DNA from: JBBRMW01 sp965246845
GTDB lineage: Bacteria; Chloroflexota; Anaerolineae; Aggregatilineales; UBA2796
Direction: 5' to 3'
Length of the DNA stretch: 64,000 nt
NCBI GenBank assembly: GCA_965246845.1
Contig: CBDFFR010000012.1
Coordinates: 1,364,001-1,428,000, forward strand
In this document: positions 8,430 through 16,983 of the stretch, piece after piece
Layout of the letters: the number at the start of each line of letters is the position of its first letter
Position numbering within the stretch: the first letter of the stretch is position 1
The notes under the pieces: generated by a model
The model's input: the letters and a program-made list of their open reading frames with translations, nothing else
What the model was told of the DNA's origin: nothing
The model's database searches: none
Position numbers and translations under genes: made by a program

Positions 8430-8912
8430 ATGTCTTTCCAGAATGTTACGATTGTCGGCAACGTCGGGCGCGATGCGGATCTGCAATATACGCAGCAGGG
8501 CATTGCTGTCCTCAAGTTCAGCGTCGCGGTCAACAAGACCATCGGTAAGGGCGAGCAGAGGCGCGAGACCGTCACCTGGTTCAACGTCACGCTGTGGCGG
8601 GATCGTGGCGAAGCACTGGCCGCATATGTCAAGGCGGGGATGCAGGTCCTCGTCACGGGCGAAGTCGCGGTCTCGCCGTACATCGACAAGCAGGGCAAGG
8701 CGGCAGCCTCGCTAGAACTGACCGCAAGCGACTTGAAGCTGCTGACCAGCCGTGCGGAGATGGAGCGGCGCGGCGAAGTAGACTACGATGCCGACCAAGA
8801 GGAGCAGCCCGTGAAACCTGCTCTTAAGTCCAACGGCAACGCGCGTCCACTGCAACCTGCCATGCAGAAGGGCAAGCGTCCGCCGGTCGATGATCAGGAA
8901 ATTCCGTTTTAA
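8430..8912 (+). CDS. ssb: single-stranded DNA-binding protein SSB
   Basis: A 160-residue SSB. The start MSFQNVTIVGNVGRDADLQY at 8430 is supported by AAAGGAG 10 nt upstream and by the family N-terminus; the open frame extends further up without support. The OB-fold covers residues 1-105 (VLKFSVAVN, TVTWFNVTLWRD, GMQVLVTGEV). A basic, flexible tail ends in DDQEIPF, the acidic tip that binds partner proteins in this family. As part of a mobile element it probably protects single-stranded intermediates. Its 3' end and terminator are duplicated as a relic at 12975-13086. Confidence 0.92.
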   Translation: MSFQNVTIVGNVGRDADLQYTQQGIAVLKFSVAVNKTIGKGEQRRETVTWFNVTLWRDRGEALAAYVKAGMQVLVTGEVAVSPYIDKQGKAAASLELTASDLKLLTSRAEMERRGEVDYDADQEEQPVKPALKSNGNARPLQPAMQKGKRPPVDDQEIPF

Positions 8913-8929
8913 CGTCGGAAACAGAAAAG

Positions 8930-8961
8930 GAGACTGGCCACGAGGCTGGTCTCTACTTTTG
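8930..8961 (+). terminator. terminator of ssb
   Basis: GAGACTGGCC-acga-GGCTGGTCTC stem (two G-T pairs) followed by TACTTTTGCGTTT. A second T-rich run ends just before the repeat at 8981. Confidence 0.7.
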
Positions 8962-8980
8962 CGTTTCTGTGTTTTTTGCG

Positions 8981-9002
8981 GTGGCAACAAAGTGAGCAGG
9001 TT
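8981..9002 (+). repeat. cargo-boundary repeat, copy B
   Basis: GTGGCAACAA..GAGCAGGTT directly after the ssb terminator region and touching the 3' end of the convergent esterase gene. Confidence 0.7.
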
Positions 9003-9883
9003 TATCTCGAATAGTCGCGCCAGAGCCAGCGTAACGTTTCGGGAAAGATTGCGCCTCCATGCTTCAACGTGTGACCGCCCTCGCCGAAGACAAACTTATA
9101 ATCGTAGCCGCTGTAGCCAAGTGCAGCGGCCATGTCCTGATTGGCAATCGGCCAGCTTCCGCAACATACATCCAGGTCTTTTGCCCCGGATTGCAGGAAC
9201 ACACGTATTGGTTTCGTCTCTGTTCCCCGAATCAAGGAAGGATAATTGTGTCCACCCCGGATGTTGGTGAAGCTGCCGCAATGACTCACCACTTTGCCAA
9301 ACGAATCGGGACGTTCCCATGCAGCAGTGAAGGCACAAATACCGCCAGAACTCATCCCACATAGGGCTCGGCCATGAGGTTCGCTGACGATGCGGTAATC
9401 CTGCTCAATTTTTGGGATCAGCTCTTCAGTGAGAAAGCGAGCGTATAGATCATTGAGCGAATCATATTCCAGACTTCTGTTATCACTCCCGCCATAGATC
9501 GGGCTACCCGGTCCCTTGTCACCAGGCATTACAAAGAGACCCATGAGCAACGGAATAGCACCTTGGTGAATAAGGTTATCGAAAACAGTGGGCGCATGTA
9601 CGTCTGTCCCTAAATAAAACTCTGCATCTTGAAAAATCATCAAGCACGCTGCCTGTGACCCAGTATATTGCTCTGGAACATACAACCAGTAGTCGCGTTC
9701 GACCCCTGGATAGATATACTCACTTCTCCAGTGACTCCGGGTCACCTCTCCGTGCGGAGTGTCTTCCTGTACCAGGGACTCTGTACTGAGCATGTACGGC
9801 TCATCCCCGGACATACTCACCGCAAAGCTAGCCGCATCGCGCTGCCGATTGTATTGTTGAAGACTTTCGCGGTCGGGGAACAT
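9002..9883 (-). CDS. esterase of the enterochelin-esterase/esterase D type
   Basis: A 293-residue cytoplasmic alpha/beta hydrolase. The nucleophile elbow is in RALCGMSSGGICAFTAAW (GxSxGG). Other family landmarks are YPGVERDYWLYVPEQY near the N-terminus, the PSLIR-type region after the nucleophile, and a late GGHTLKHGG that would carry the catalytic His. These esterases cleave siderophore or other acyl esters; no siderophore genes are nearby, so the substrate is open. The stop abuts repeat copy B, consistent with later insertion of this gene as cargo. Confidence 0.8.
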   Translation of the reverse strand: MFPDRESLQQYNRQRDAASFAVSMSGDEPYMLSTESLVQEDTPHGEVTRSHWRSEYIYPGVERDYWLYVPEQYTGSQAACLMIFQDAEFYLGTDVHAPTVFDNLIHQGAIPLLMGLFVMPGDKGPGSPIYGGSDNRSLEYDSLNDLYARFLTEELIPKIEQDYRIVSEPHGRALCGMSSGGICAFTAAWERPDSFGKVVSHCGSFTNIRGGHNYPSLIRGTETKPIRVFLQSGAKDLDVCCGSWPIANQDMAAALGYSGYDYKFVFGEGGHTLKHGGAIFPETLRWLWRDYSR

Positions 9884-9974
9884 TTTTACTCATCTTCGTT
9901 GAAATTGAACGTACGCTGAGTGGTGGCGATCTTCCCATTTATCCATGTCGTGCTGGAAATAGAGTTCCCGTAGA

Positions 9975-10129
9975 CGGCGGAGCCTGGCTTACCCGCTTTC
10001 GGCGACTCGCCCGCGATTATGAACGGCTTCCTGAGATCCTGGCCGGGCTGCATTTCGTCGCGTTTGCTATTCTCTCGCTCGCCCATTTTGTTCACGGTCC
10101 TGCTTTCGTTCTATAGTGCATTATAGACC
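9975..10129 (+). mobile_element. right-end fragment of IS5-like element (family A)
   Basis: This stretch encodes the last ~45 residues of a DDE transposase (RLARDYERLPEILAG, then LSLAHFVHGPAFVL and a stop) and closely matches the right end of the copy at 38469-39118. It finishes in CTATAGTGCATTATAGACC, followed by TTAG, a YTAR-type target sequence. The rest of the 9884-10221 intergenic region shows no gene; the left end of this copy is missing. Confidence 0.75.
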
Positions 10130-10221
10130 TTAGTGAATTCTGAAACAGCGCGAATGTAACATTTCCCCGCCTCGCTTGTCTTTACAAGCAAATAAGGAGA
10201 CCGCCCATTGACGCGCTGCGC

Positions 10222-10770
10222 ATGACCTTCGACCCGCCTGCCGCTGCTGAACCGGAGGACGCCGCGCTGCTCCACGCCGCGAAGCGGGACCTGCGTGCGT
10301 TCGCGCCGTTCTATGAGCGCTACTTCGCGCGAGTGTATGCGTACTGCCTGCGCCGAACCGGGGACCATCACGAAGCGGAAGACCTTGCCAGCCAAATCTT
10401 CACGCAAGCGATGCTGCGCGTCGGGAGCTATCGTGGCGGAGTCGCGGTGGCGTGGTTGTTCCAGATTGCGCATAACACGACCGTCAACGCGCTCAAAGCG
10501 CGCAGACCGAACGGCGAATGGCCGCCGGACCTCGCCGACCCGTCACCGCCGCCAATTGAGCAGGTGATCAGGAGTGAAGAACAGCGGCGATTGCTCGCGC
10601 TGGTTGCCGCGCTGCCAGCCGACCAGCAAAACCTGCTGCTCCTGCGCGAGGTTGCCGGACTCAGCGCGGAAGAAATCGGGCGCATCGTCGGCAAGCGCCC
10701 CGGCGCGGTCCGGACCGCGCTGCACCGCATTCTCAAGCATCTGCAAGCAAAGTTCGAGGATGAACCATGA
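10222..10770 (+). CDS. ECF-type RNA polymerase sigma factor
   Basis: A 182-residue sigma-70 family protein with region 2 (FAPFYERYFARVYAYCLRRT, HHEAEDLASQIFTQAML, AWLFQIAHNTTVNALKARR) and region 4 near residues 125-178 (LLLLREVAGLSAEEIGRIVG, HTH). ATG 10222 is used, but the AAGGAGA site at 10194 sits 21 nt away and fits an in-frame ATT at 10207 better, so initiation is uncertain. The gene overlaps its downstream partner by 4 bp (ATGA), the usual sigma/anti-sigma coupling. Confidence 0.88.
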   Translation: MTFDPPAAAEPEDAALLHAAKRDLRAFAPFYERYFARVYAYCLRRTGDHHEAEDLASQIFTQAMLRVGSYRGGVAVAWLFQIAHNTTVNALKARRPNGEWPPDLADPSPPPIEQVIRSEEQRRLLALVAALPADQQNLLLLREVAGLSAEEIGRIVGKRPGAVRTALHRILKHLQAKFEDEP

Positions 10771-12662
10771 CCCAAACTCCCCCGAACGACCCCTTTGAAC
10801 AGCAAGTCGCCCGCGCCCTGAGCGCCGATGAAGAGAGCCTTTCCGCTGCAAAAGCGCGGGTCTGGAATACTGTGCTTGACGCTGCACAACGCACAGATAC
10901 CGAAGTAAAGGGAGATGAAATCATGTTGACCACGCTTCCCGGGCGTTCGCTGCGTACCGCCCCCGTGACCACAGTCGCCGGACTAGTCGCAATACTGATT
11001 GCACTGCTCGCCGCGCTCTATCTATTCAGCCCGAAACCGCCGACAAGTGTTACAGGCTTGCAAGCCGCATCCGCAACGCCGACTCCGCCGCCGCTCTTCA
11101 CGGCGACCCCCGTACCGGGTGAGCTACCCTTAAATCGAGTGCAAACGTTGTATCTCGCGCCAGACACCAGCCAGACCTACACCATCGGTGTTCCATCGGA
11201 CAAGCTGATTTATGCGATTGTGCAGTCGGACTCGTTTTCCCTCCTCATCGAATATGCCGATAGTAAATCCGGCGCAAAAAGCCAGAAAATCGGAAACGAG
11301 GGAGCTGACATCAAGAACGTTGGCTTGACGACGACGCTGCATGTATTGCTGCAACCCGGCGCGGGCAGCACTATCACCTATACGATCTCGTCCGGGCTGG
11401 CGGGCATCGGGGGAACGTATCGCCTCGCAATCTATGAAGTCCCCGTAGAAAATTACACGCCGAAAGATTCGACGCGCTTGTTGTGGGATATTCTTTCGTC
11501 TGATGTGCCGTACCGGGCATATCGCGTCACCATGACCGACTACTCACGAATTGGCGGCAGCGCGGCGGTTTTCGCAAATGAAGACGTCAATCTCACTATG
11601 CTTTCGGAGCCGATCCTACCGGCAGGAAAAGCGCCGTCGTGGGCATGGTATGAGACGCCGAACGCGCGGCAGTATTTGGGATGTCCTGCATCTTCGATGC
11701 CGGTAGATCGCACAATTTGCTTTGATGAGGATAGCGGCAATGGAACAAACCCGGTTCTCAATCAGGTCGATTTGAAAAAAGGGGATTCGTATTTGTTCCT
11801 CGTCGGCTTCAACAAATTAACAACGACGTTGCCCGAAACACTCAAAGAAACAAGGTACACAATATCCATTTCTGATGGACTCTACCGCGGTGACACGGGG
11901 ATAATGATGTACAACGACGCGGGCGACCTTTTCAACACGATCTATAGCTGGAACCTTGAAGCTGGGAGTGTCAGTACGCAATCAACGTACAACTATCGCG
12001 CCAAGCAGAGCGGCTATGTCGTCCTGCGTATGGCGTCGCAGGAAACAAACCCGCTGTTGAACGTCGCCACTAATTCTTTACCATCCTACACCGACTCAGT
12101 TCGATCTCAAGAGACACTTTACAATCATCTTTGGAAGGACCAGATTATCGTGCTTCCAGTCGTACAAAATGAGTCTGTATCAGCAGCGGTCCATGCTGAA
12201 AACGTGACGAGCGCAGGGCAGTATCAATTCCTCGCTGCCTTCAATGAGGGTAAGCCTAATGTGAGTCTCTTTGCAAAAGGCGCTGATGCGTTGCATTCCG
12301 GCATCATTTCAAAGGACCAACCCATCGCAATTTTCACCTTCGCGACGCCAGACGATTTCGCCTCACCGCTCACCATCTCGGTCGCCTCAATCGATAAGCC
12401 CTATCGCCTTGCAGTGGTCGATACGAGTGAGATCAACAGCCCCGGCTATACTCTCGCCGAAGGGCAAGGCTGTAAAACATTTAAGACTGCCGAAACCGGG
12501 TTCATCGGTCAAGGGTGCTACGTTTCTGCATCAGACCAAAACATAACAATTCTCCCGAATTTTCGCCCCATCCCGAAGCACACCTATGCGATTGTCGTCA
12601 TGCCGGAGCAAATCGATGGGACAGGCTCGTTCTCATTGCAGGTGGAAGCAACGAATCCGTAA
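10767..12662 (+). CDS. membrane-anchored anti-sigma-like protein with large extracytoplasmic domain
   Basis: 631 residues. The N-terminal cytoplasmic part (about 1-65) has charged helices as in anti-sigma factors. One transmembrane segment follows (VAGLVAILIALLAALYLF), then a Thr/Pro-rich linker (TPTPPPLFTATPVPG) and about 520 residues of beta-rich exported sequence with no recognised enzyme motif. Its start overlaps the ECF sigma stop, so it probably holds that sigma factor and senses an external signal. No zinc-binding HxxxCxxC motif is visible. The stop codon lies about 20 bp before an IS5 relic. Confidence 0.68.
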   Translation: MTQTPPNDPFEQQVARALSADEESLSAAKARVWNTVLDAAQRTDTEVKGDEIMLTTLPGRSLRTAPVTTVAGLVAILIALLAALYLFSPKPPTSVTGLQAASATPTPPPLFTATPVPGELPLNRVQTLYLAPDTSQTYTIGVPSDKLIYAIVQSDSFSLLIEYADSKSGAKSQKIGNEGADIKNVGLTTTLHVLLQPGAGSTITYTISSGLAGIGGTYRLAIYEVPVENYTPKDSTRLLWDILSSDVPYRAYRVTMTDYSRIGGSAAVFANEDVNLTMLSEPILPAGKAPSWAWYETPNARQYLGCPASSMPVDRTICFDEDSGNGTNPVLNQVDLKKGDSYLFLVGFNKLTTTLPETLKETRYTISISDGLYRGDTGIMMYNDAGDLFNTIYSWNLEAGSVSTQSTYNYRAKQSGYVVLRMASQETNPLLNVATNSLPSYTDSVRSQETLYNHLWKDQIIVLPVVQNESVSAAVHAENVTSAGQYQFLAAFNEGKPNVSLFAKGADALHSGIISKDQPIAIFTFATPDDFASPLTISVASIDKPYRLAVVDTSEINSPGYTLAEGQGCKTFKTAETGFIGQGCYVSASDQNITILPNFRPIPKHTYAIVVMPEQIDGTGSFSLQVEATNP

Positions 12663-12681
12663 GTTTCAATGAAACCCGCTG

Positions 12682-12960
12682 GAGGCTGTTACGCACTTCT
12701 AACGAGAGTGTCACATCCGCCAATGAACAGGAAGCCTGCGGCGACGTTCTGTTCGCACCCAAGTTGCGGAGTTGGCCGAACGGGTGCAATGGGTCACGGG
12801 TGGTCAGGTTGAAAGTAGCCTTCGCTGACGAAGGCTACTCCGGTGAGCAGTCCGTCGAGGACGCCGCTCTGGAGCGTATTCAGCTTGTTCTGGTCAAACG
12901 CCCAACTGAAAAACGTGGTGTCGTTTTATTGCCCAAACGTTGGGTGGTGGAACGAAACTG
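12682..12960 (+). mobile_element. internally deleted IS5-like relic (family A)
   Basis: The left end GGCTGTTACGCACTTCTAACG matches the terminal sequence of the copies at 38469 and 61062. It jumps directly to the middle of the transposase (GAAGCCTGCGGCGACGTTC onward) and runs to the segment encoding LVLVKRPTEKRGVVLLPKR. No right terminal repeat is left: the sequence decays into the ssb 3' relic. Not functional. Confidence 0.75.
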
Positions 12961-12974
12961 ATTGCGATCTCATC

Positions 12975-13086
12975 CTGCAGCCTGCTCTACAGAAGGGCAA
13001 ACGTCCCCATCTCGATTATGGAGAAATCCCAATCAGGGGTTGTATGTGGCGAAGGAGACCGCCGCGCGGCTGGTCTCCTTCTTTTT
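12975..13086 (+). pseudogene. duplicated 3' end of ssb with its terminator
   Basis: The frame reads LQPALQKGKRPHLDYGEIPI, clearly related to the real SSB tail LQPAMQKGKRPPVDDQEIPF at 8845-8909. The similarity continues past the stop into the terminator: AAGGAGACC / GGTCTCCTT (13052-13080) followed by CTTTTTT, and then into the boundary repeat at 13106. No OB-fold sequence precedes it. It marks the far side of the esterase/sigma cargo block and may be a footprint of insertion at the ssb 3' end. Confidence 0.78.
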
Positions 13087-13105
13087 TGCTGATGACGGTT
13101 CGTGA

Positions 13106-13127
13106 GTGGCAACAATCCGAGCAGGTT
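13106..13127 (+). repeat. cargo-boundary repeat, copy C
   Basis: GTGGCAACAA..GAGCAGGTT, identical to copy A over 22 bp, 20 bp after the terminator of the ssb 3' relic. Confidence 0.75.
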
Positions 13128-13194
13128 GCGCTTCACTTTGCGGCAAGGGTATGATGAGGATGTCATCAATCACTTACGGCGCTGAAAATTCAAT

Positions 13195-14577
13195 ATGAAG
13201 CAGTTCTCATGGGAAGATCGGGATACGGCAGCCGACGATATGCTCCAGCTCGTGAGGCACGGCACGGAGACAATCCGGCTTGGTGCTTTGCAGGCACTAC
13301 AAGGCATCCGTTCACAAGCATCTGCTGATGAGTTGAAGCAGATCGTATTGGATACTACCTGGGCTTTTGACGTGCGTGAAGCCGCACTAAACGCATTGGC
13401 AGCTTTACTAGATGAGGTGTACTTCCCCGAACTATTGCCGCAGCTCCGGGCATATTGGCCTGACCGATTGCAATCTCTTGAAAAGATTAATGGTCAATCG
13501 CTGCAAACCACAGTCGATAGACGATTACGCGCGGAACTGAACTTCTACACTGCAATTCTACACTTTGTCGGTTATCACCTGAGTAATTACGGTTGGCTAC
13601 ATGAGGCAATCGTTGCCCTCGACACTTCGACGCAGATCGATGTGCTTCGGGCTGCAATTGGAGCAACCTGTCAGACGCCGATAGAAGAACGATTAATGGC
13701 TCAACTCATCGAAGTGCTGAAACTGAACCCTGAGTTGTTCGATCTGGATGTTGCTCTGGATATTGCAAATCATGGAAATGAGACCGCAGACCAATGGCTT
13801 GTCGCACAAGCGGCCCGCATTGTTGAACTCGCCGCGTCAGCAGACCAGACATTGATTGAAGGGATAATGGGCTATTCGCCAGAACTGACAGCGGCAGTTG
13901 TTAAGCTCAACCCTGCTCTGTCTGAACTGGATCGTTTTGCAGCCTACAGACAGCAGGCAGCAAATGATACAACTTCCAGCGCCACAACACTGGATTGGAC
14001 ATCTGATTACGACTTCACCTCAACATCCATTGGAGAAAAGCTCCATCAATTCTACGCTCAGGCTGAAGCGGGTGATGATGCCGCACTCACAAGCCTGTTT
14101 GTGTTAGTGGATGACTATCGAACCAGCCTTTCCGTGAAGGCGGTAATTACCCACCTGATTGGCGAACTGTGGCCGCGTGAGGGCGTTTTGGAATGGCTGT
14201 GTCTGCTCATACGGGACGAGCAGGTCTATAACGACGCTCCGCATTACATGCCTGTGCGATTGGAAGCAGCAGAGGCACTACGCAACACGGAAACTGCAAC
14301 GGCCTGGGAAGTTATGGCTGATACGGTGTGTTTAACACCTCACTTCAGCGCTTCTCCCTATGTGGACTGGCTCACTGATTTAACCGATGCTCTGAGCCAT
14401 GTACCCTCTACGCGCAAAGAGGGAGCGTTCAAGGTCTCTCTCCTTGGAGGGTTCCATCTGGCAAACAACACCTCATCTGGCTCCCTAAGATGGATGTGGA
14501 CGGTGAAGCATCGTCCCTGGTTCGAGCGTCTTGGTGAGGCAAACGACGATCTTGAGGCGATCCTCGCGGACCAGTGA
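13195..14577 (+). CDS. HEAT-repeat-like protein
   Basis: 460 residues, almost entirely alpha-helical. The opening part shows HEAT/armadillo-type helices: GTETIRLGALQALQGIRSQA and AFDVREAALNALAALLDEVY. Later segments (YMPVRLEAAEALRNTETATA) repeat the pattern. No catalytic motif, signal peptide or membrane segment. Such scaffolds bind proteins or nucleic acid. It is a lone plus-strand gene between boundary repeats C and D, so it looks like a self-contained cargo unit. Confidence 0.7.
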   Translation: MKQFSWEDRDTAADDMLQLVRHGTETIRLGALQALQGIRSQASADELKQIVLDTTWAFDVREAALNALAALLDEVYFPELLPQLRAYWPDRLQSLEKINGQSLQTTVDRRLRAELNFYTAILHFVGYHLSNYGWLHEAIVALDTSTQIDVLRAAIGATCQTPIEERLMAQLIEVLKLNPELFDLDVALDIANHGNETADQWLVAQAARIVELAASADQTLIEGIMGYSPELTAAVVKLNPALSELDRFAAYRQQAANDTTSSATTLDWTSDYDFTSTSIGEKLHQFYAQAEAGDDAALTSLFVLVDDYRTSLSVKAVITHLIGELWPREGVLEWLCLLIRDEQVYNDAPHYMPVRLEAAEALRNTETATAWEVMADTVCLTPHFSASPYVDWLTDLTDALSHVPSTRKEGAFKVSLLGGFHLANNTSSGSLRWMWTVKHRPWFERLGEANDDLEAILADQ

Positions 14578-14615
14578 ACCGCCAAAACCTTCTTTTTCAC
14601 GATAACTTCTCAGGG

Positions 14616-14637
14616 GTGGCAGCAATCTGAGCAGGTT
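14616..14637 (+). repeat. cargo-boundary repeat, copy D
   Basis: GTGGCAGCAATCTGAGCAGG and two T, differing from copy A at two positions. It follows a CCTTCTTTTT run just after the HEAT-protein stop. Confidence 0.65.
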
Positions 14638-14684
14638 ATAGTTGACGCACAGCATACATTTCGCATCAACTCGCAATTCAGGCT

Positions 14685-15800
14685 ATGTGCAAACATCATC
14701 TACTTCGTGAACACAACACCGCTTATCAGGCTATCCTGGGTGCAGAGATCGCGTATTTAAAACGCACAACCGCCACGCGAACGAGGCTGCCGCTCCGACT
14801 GTTCGGATGGGGTATGGTCCTTATTGCGGTGGTCGCCTTTGTGTGGAGAGTTATCGACACCATCCCGCAGGAGCCGTCGCTCGTATACTGGCTTCTCGCC
14901 AAAATCGACCCCTCGCGACTCGACACCTTCAATCCTTTTGACAATGATCCACTTGCATCGTTGGCAGTCTTGTTCAGCGTGTGCGTTCTGGCTTGGGAAG
15001 GCTGGTTGACAGTACGAACCCTCCTTCTGAGCGCAAATACGATTGTCCATGAGAGAAACGAGCAGACATGGGAACTGCTCTTGCTAACGAATGTGACTAC
15101 GTGGCAGATCGTCCGGGCGAAATGGCAGGCGGTCGTCGCGACTCAGTGGAGAAGCTATTTGCTGCTCGCCATCTTGCGCATCGGTGCAATATCGCTGCTT
15201 TCAATGCGTTTCGATGTCAATTTTTGGTTCGGCATCTTTCCGTCGTTCGGTTATGGTAGCCCTGGACCTGAGACCGATCCACAGCGGCTACTGGTTTATC
15301 TCATCGCAATTGCAGCAGTTGTCTTGGGTGCAATCATGACCACACGGCTCACGATGATGAACCTGCTACTGACGGCGGCATGTGGCATGATTGGCGGATG
15401 TGTAGCCAAACACTTGCCCGTCGCGTTCATCTCCGGGGTTGGCACACGACTGACGCTGATACTGTTGATAGCAGCAATTGCTGGCGTCCCCGGTTATTTG
15501 GGGCTTCGACCTGATCTTGAGAACTCAACCTATTTTCCCGATCCGGTTGTGAGTACAACAAGCCTGATCCTTGCTTTGACGGGCATGACGGCAATCGATA
15601 ATGGCGCGGTAGCTGCGGGTCTCCTGATGCGTTTTGGGTACAACTACCGCTGGTCTATGAGTGCTTATGCCTACCCGTTCTTTTGGGACACCCTTCGCGG
15701 GCATGGTCCCGCGTTTTTCACTGCACTTCTATTAAGTGCGGTGATATATATGACGATGACGCATATGCTGTTGAAACGAGCCGAAAAGTCTGTTGCGTAA
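14685..15800 (+). CDS. ABC-2-type multi-spanning membrane protein
   Basis: 371 residues with about eight hydrophobic segments (LFGWGMVLIAVVAFVWRVI, LAVLFSVCVLAW, LVYLIAIAAVVLGAIM and others). The cytoplasmic stretch HERNEQTWELLLLTNVTTWQ followed by IVRAKWQAVV resembles the conserved loop of ABC-2 permeases (ExxxGTWELLLxTP). No ATPase gene is adjacent, so it either borrows one or is an orphan. Start ATG 14685 has no clear ribosome site; a later start is possible. Confidence 0.6.
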   Translation: MCKHHLLREHNTAYQAILGAEIAYLKRTTATRTRLPLRLFGWGMVLIAVVAFVWRVIDTIPQEPSLVYWLLAKIDPSRLDTFNPFDNDPLASLAVLFSVCVLAWEGWLTVRTLLLSANTIVHERNEQTWELLLLTNVTTWQIVRAKWQAVVATQWRSYLLLAILRIGAISLLSMRFDVNFWFGIFPSFGYGSPGPETDPQRLLVYLIAIAAVVLGAIMTTRLTMMNLLLTAACGMIGGCVAKHLPVAFISGVGTRLTLILLIAAIAGVPGYLGLRPDLENSTYFPDPVVSTTSLILALTGMTAIDNGAVAAGLLMRFGYNYRWSMSAYAYPFFWDTLRGHGPAFFTALLLSAVIYMTMTHMLLKRAEKSVA

Positions 15801-15807
15801 TTCCGAA

Positions 15808-16341
15808 CTATGCGAACCCAATTTTATCAGGGTTATCAGATCGAAGAATACGTAAAAGGTCTTTTGCGCTCGATTTAATCTGCATGTCTTCACTATCTTT
15901 CAAGCCATAAGGCAGACTCAAAAAGGATTCGTAAACCGGAACGCCACGTAACACCGCATCATGTATCAAGCGTGCTCGCTTGATGAAAATGGCATTTTCG
16001 GGATCATCATTGTGAACGAATACTCGTGATGCGGATACATAACACGCTGAATAGTGAAGTAACTCAAAGATGTATGGTTTACCCAGAACATTTTCCGTTG
16101 AGAGCAACTCAATCAAAAATGGAATAGCGAGAATGGGAATGTCATCACGTAAGGCATATTTGAACTCACTTGCATTTCCATTGCTGGTGTCCCAAGCAAA
16201 CCACGGAATGAGGCGATTTTCTAATTTTACGTAGGCACTCTGGCGCGCATGGGCATTCTGCGAGGCAAGATCAAGCAACGCTTGCCGGACCTCTAAAGCG
16301 CCAAAGCCTTCCCAGTCTATCACATCGAGGTTATCGAGCAT
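15808..16341 (-). CDS. hypothetical helical protein
   Basis: A 177-residue soluble protein convergent with the ABC-2-like gene (7-bp gap). It opens MLDNLDVIDWEGFGALEVRQ and contains ALRDDIPILAIPFLIELLST, a HEAT-like helix pair. The composition and size resemble immunity-type or small HEAT proteins, but no toxin gene is next to it, so no function is assigned. AT content is higher than in the neighbouring element genes. Confidence 0.6.
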   Translation of the reverse strand: MLDNLDVIDWEGFGALEVRQALLDLASQNAHARQSAYVKLENRLIPWFAWDTSNGNASEFKYALRDDIPILAIPFLIELLSTENVLGKPYIFELLHYSACYVSASRVFVHNDDPENAIFIKRARLIHDAVLRGVPVYESFLSLPYGLKDSEDMQIKSSAKDLLRILRSDNPDKIGFA

Positions 16342-16460
16342 ACTTCACCATTTCATCAGCACCATCTCACCAAATCATAAATATACCATCTGTATGAAAG
16401 TGCTTGTGAGGGTTGATATTAGATATGGGCGCTGACGCGCCTGCGCTGCTTTCGTGAGTG

Positions 16461-16490
16461 ACGGGTTCGCAGGTGCGGACCCGTTTTCGT
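16461..16490 (+). terminator. terminator-like leader hairpin before 16515 gene
   Basis: ACGGGT-t-CGCAGGTGCG-g-ACCCGT followed by TTTTCGTTT. It lies between two divergent genes and only about 25 nt before the next start codon, so it probably acts in the leader rather than ending an upstream unit. A GCGCTGACGCGC palindrome precedes it at 16430. Confidence 0.55.
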
Positions 16491-16514
16491 TTCACGAGGC
16501 GGAGGGGTCAGCGC

Positions 16515-16889
16515 ATGTGTGAAGTCTACACGAGCCGGGTGGTATATCGTGGTGCGGGTCGGCTGGATACGACGGTCAAAAGCGGCGAAGGATTAGGACG
16601 ATTGCTTGCGCCGTCATGGGAACTTGTCGGCGGAGTAAAGTGGTGGAGAGGGTACGCGGCGCTCACGGAAGCGCAATATACAGCCGCGTACTACGACCTG
16701 CTGCGAATGCGCTACAAAGCAGATGCCGCGCCGTTTCTCGCCTTGCTTGAGCAGAGGCAGCTTGTCTTGTGCTGCTACTGCGCGACGGGCGCATTCTGTC
16801 ATCGTCATCTCGCGGTCGCTATTTTGGACAAGATTGCGAGCGCGAAGGGAATGCCGTTTTCTCACTGTGGAGAGCTGCGCATCGGTTGA
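16515..16889 (+). CDS. DUF488-like small protein
   Basis: 124 residues. The start MCEVYTSRVVYRG at 16515 has GGAGGGG 8 nt upstream. The C-terminal LVLCCYCATGAFCHRHLAVA is close to the DUF488 signature, in which Cys and CHR residues cluster near the C-terminus. The family has no firmly known reaction. It opens a plus-strand run that continues into the PRTRC genes, though 95 bp separate it from the next gene. Confidence 0.62.
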   Translation: MCEVYTSRVVYRGAGRLDTTVKSGEGLGRLLAPSWELVGGVKWWRGYAALTEAQYTAAYYDLLRMRYKADAAPFLALLEQRQLVLCCYCATGAFCHRHLAVAILDKIASAKGMPFSHCGELRIG

Positions 16890-16983
16890 GGAGTCGCGCA
16901 CCCAAATTTAGTCAATGTTTTGGAGAGCCTCATAGTTCCCCATTTTCATGTTTGCTGTTTCACAATTTGAAAGGAATTATCCC

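Noticed and set aside
9886..10095. Minus-strand 69-codon ORF near the sigma factor gene, similar to the one at 38611-39084
   Set aside because: Both are antisense shadows of the IS5-like transposase end; their similarity comes from the shared IS sequence.
8246..14637. Integron with attC sites
   Set aside because: The 22-bp repeats lack the paired inverted core sites of attC, and no IntI-type integrase is present. A different insertion mechanism remains open.
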